A stretch of 5,977 nucleotides of DNA, from contig NZ_JZWV01000494.1 of the NCBI RefSeq assembly GCF_000966975.1, positions 1 to 5,977 on the forward strand, written 5' to 3'. A program made the translations under genes and the position numbers. Below are positions 4,992-5,977 of the stretch, in pieces (the first letter of the stretch is position 1; each line of letters begins with the position of its first letter). This DNA is from Streptomyces katrae. Its GTDB lineage: Bacteria > Actinomycetota > Actinomycetes > Streptomycetales > Streptomycetaceae. The notes beneath the pieces were generated by a model. The model was not told where the DNA came from. It saw only the letters and a program-made list of their open reading frames with translations, and ran no database searches.

Positions 4992-5912
4992 TTGGCACCC
5001 GTGGACTACCAGCACCTCCTGGAACGCATCGCGGCGGACGTCGCCCCGCTGATCGGCAGCGGCACCCCGGCCGAGTACATCCCGGCCCTGGCGGGGGTCG
5101 ACCCCCGCCGGTTCGGGATGGCGATCGCCGACCTCGAAGGGAACGTCTTCGGCACCGGGGACTGGCGGGTCCCCTTCTCCACCCAGTCGATCACCAAGGT
5201 CTTCGCCCTGGCCCTCGCCCTCGCGGAGGGCGGGGACAGCCTGTGGGAGCGGGTGGGCCGGGAGCCGTCCGGCAATCCGTTCAACTCCCTGGTGCAGCTG
5301 GAGTACGAGAATGGCATCCCGCGGAATCCTTTCATCAACGCGGGCGCGCTCGTCGTCACCGACCGGCTCCAGACCCTCACGGGTGACGCGAGCAGTGAAC
5401 TCCTGGACTTCCTGCGGCAGGAGAGCGGCAACCCGGACATCGGCTTCGACGCGGAGGTGGCCGCGTCCGAGCACGAACACGGCGACCGGAACGCGGCCGT
5501 GGCGCACTTCATGGCCTCGTACGGCAACATCGACAACCCCGTGCCGGCGCTGCTGGACCACTACTTCTGGCAGTGCTCGATCGAGATGACCTGCGCGGAC
5601 CTGGCCCTGGCCGCCCGCTTCCTGGCCCGGCACGGGCTGCGGTCGGACGGCTCGCGGCTCCTCACCCGCAGCGAGGCGAAGCAGATCAACGCGGTGATGA
5701 TGACCTGCGGGACGTACGACGCGGCGGGGGAGTTCGCCTACCGGGTGGGGCTGCCGGGCAAGAGCGGGGTCGGCGGCGGCATCATCGCGGTCGTCCCCGG
5801 CCGGTGCACCCTCGCGGTCTGGAGCCCGGGCCTCGACGCCCAGGGCAACTCGGTCGCGGGCGCGGCCGCCTTGGACCGCTTCACGACCCTGACGGGCCTG
5901 AGCGTGTTCTGA
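4992..5912 (+). CDS. glsA: Glutaminase A (serine-dependent beta-lactamase-like fold)
   Basis: This enzyme hydrolyses L-glutamine to L-glutamate and ammonia in the cytoplasm. The 306-residue protein has the standard length of bacterial glutaminases and looks complete. The catalytic Ser-x-x-Lys pair is Ser66/Lys69 in STQSITKVF. Substrate-binding residues of the family can be placed by alignment from memory: Tyr29 (EYIPAL), Asn116 (NPFINAGA), Glu160, Asn167, Tyr191, Tyr242 (CGTYD) and Val260 (GKSGVGGG). It begins just after the menG stop, which suggests cotranscription and coupled translation. The start is uncertain. TTG 4992 has a weak AAGG 12 bases upstream; GTG 5001, three codons later, gives an N-terminus beginning at the common (M)DYQ position but has no clear ribosome site. 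No signal peptide or extra regulatory domain (STAS, ankyrin) is present, unlike some actinobacterial and animal forms. Confidence 0.94.
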   Translation: MAPVDYQHLLERIAADVAPLIGSGTPAEYIPALAGVDPRRFGMAIADLEGNVFGTGDWRVPFSTQSITKVFALALALAEGGDSLWERVGREPSGNPFNSLVQLEYENGIPRNPFINAGALVVTDRLQTLTGDASSELLDFLRQESGNPDIGFDAEVAASEHEHGDRNAAVAHFMASYGNIDNPVPALLDHYFWQCSIEMTCADLALAARFLARHGLRSDGSRLLTRSEAKQINAVMMTCGTYDAAGEFAYRVGLPGKSGVGGGIIAVVPGRCTLAVWSPGLDAQGNSVAGAAALDRFTTLTGLSVF

Positions 5913-5945
5913 CCCGAGGGGGCCAGTGCCGCTGCGCGGGGCCTC

Positions 5946-5964
5946 CTGGGGGCTCCTCCCCCAG
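5946..5964 (+). terminator. G/C-rich hairpin after the glutaminase gene
   Basis: CTGGGGG (5946-5952) and CCCCCAG (5958-5964) form a perfect 7-bp stem with a CTCCT loop, 33 bases after the glutaminase stop. There is no T-run, which is common for Streptomyces terminators. A second copy of the 3' arm, in CCTCCCCCAG, occurs at 5967-5976, so the stem could pair in two ways. The same kind of sequence is a frequent intergenic element in Streptomyces, so it may be a dispersed repeat serving as a terminator. Confidence 0.6.
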
Positions 5965-5977
5965 ACCCTCCCCCAGC

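Noticed and set aside
5270..5335. Cluster of less favoured codons (AAT three times, CCT) in the glutaminase gene
   Set aside because: It is a short local fluctuation over conserved NPF motifs; the rest of the gene has normal codon use, so it is not evidence of transfer.

Overview
The window is very GC-rich DNA with a strong G/C bias at third codon positions. Genes start at GTG as well as ATG (possibly TTG), and the protein families include a membrane Ser/Thr kinase with a Gly/Pro-rich linker, futalosine-pathway menaquinone genes and a DUF3152 protein. Together these point to an actinomycete, almost certainly Streptomyces or a close relative. From memory of the family, mqnC and a UbiE/MenG methyltransferase lie close together in Streptomyces chromosomes, so this looks like a core chromosomal segment. 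No transposase, CRISPR array, tRNA or rRNA is visible.

Layout. Positions 1-1311 (+) hold the 3' part of a receptor-like Ser/Thr protein kinase: the end of the kinase C-lobe, a Gly/Tyr-rich linker, one membrane helix and a small extracytoplasmic domain. A 94-bp gap follows with an inverted repeat centred on a possible -10 box. Next come mqnC (1406-2605, +), a radical SAM enzyme of menaquinone synthesis, and 22 bp later a 214-residue amidohydrolase-like protein that has lost the metal-binding barrel core (2628-3272, +). Converging on it with only 18 bp between stop codons is a secreted or membrane-anchored DUF3152 protein with a metzincin-type zinc motif (3291-4112, -), whose codon 28 is TTA. 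A 179-bp divergent intergenic region leads to menG (4292-4987, +), the last methylation step of menaquinone synthesis. A class A glutaminase follows almost without a gap (4992-5912, +). The window ends in a G/C-rich hairpin.

How the genes work together. MqnC (cyclisation of dehypoxanthine futalosine) and MenG (methylation of demethylmenaquinone) are an early and the final step of the same respiratory quinone pathway. The truncated amidohydrolase-like protein is probably cotranscribed with mqnC, and it resembles the family that supplies aminodeoxyfutalosine deaminases in some bacteria; any quinone role for it is inference. The kinase, the putative protease and the glutaminase have no evident biochemical tie to menaquinone.

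Most worth a second look: the catalytically empty amidohydrolase relative beside mqnC, the bldA-type TTA codon in the metzincin-like gene, and the operator-like dyad in front of mqnC. I see no clear-cut new multi-gene system.
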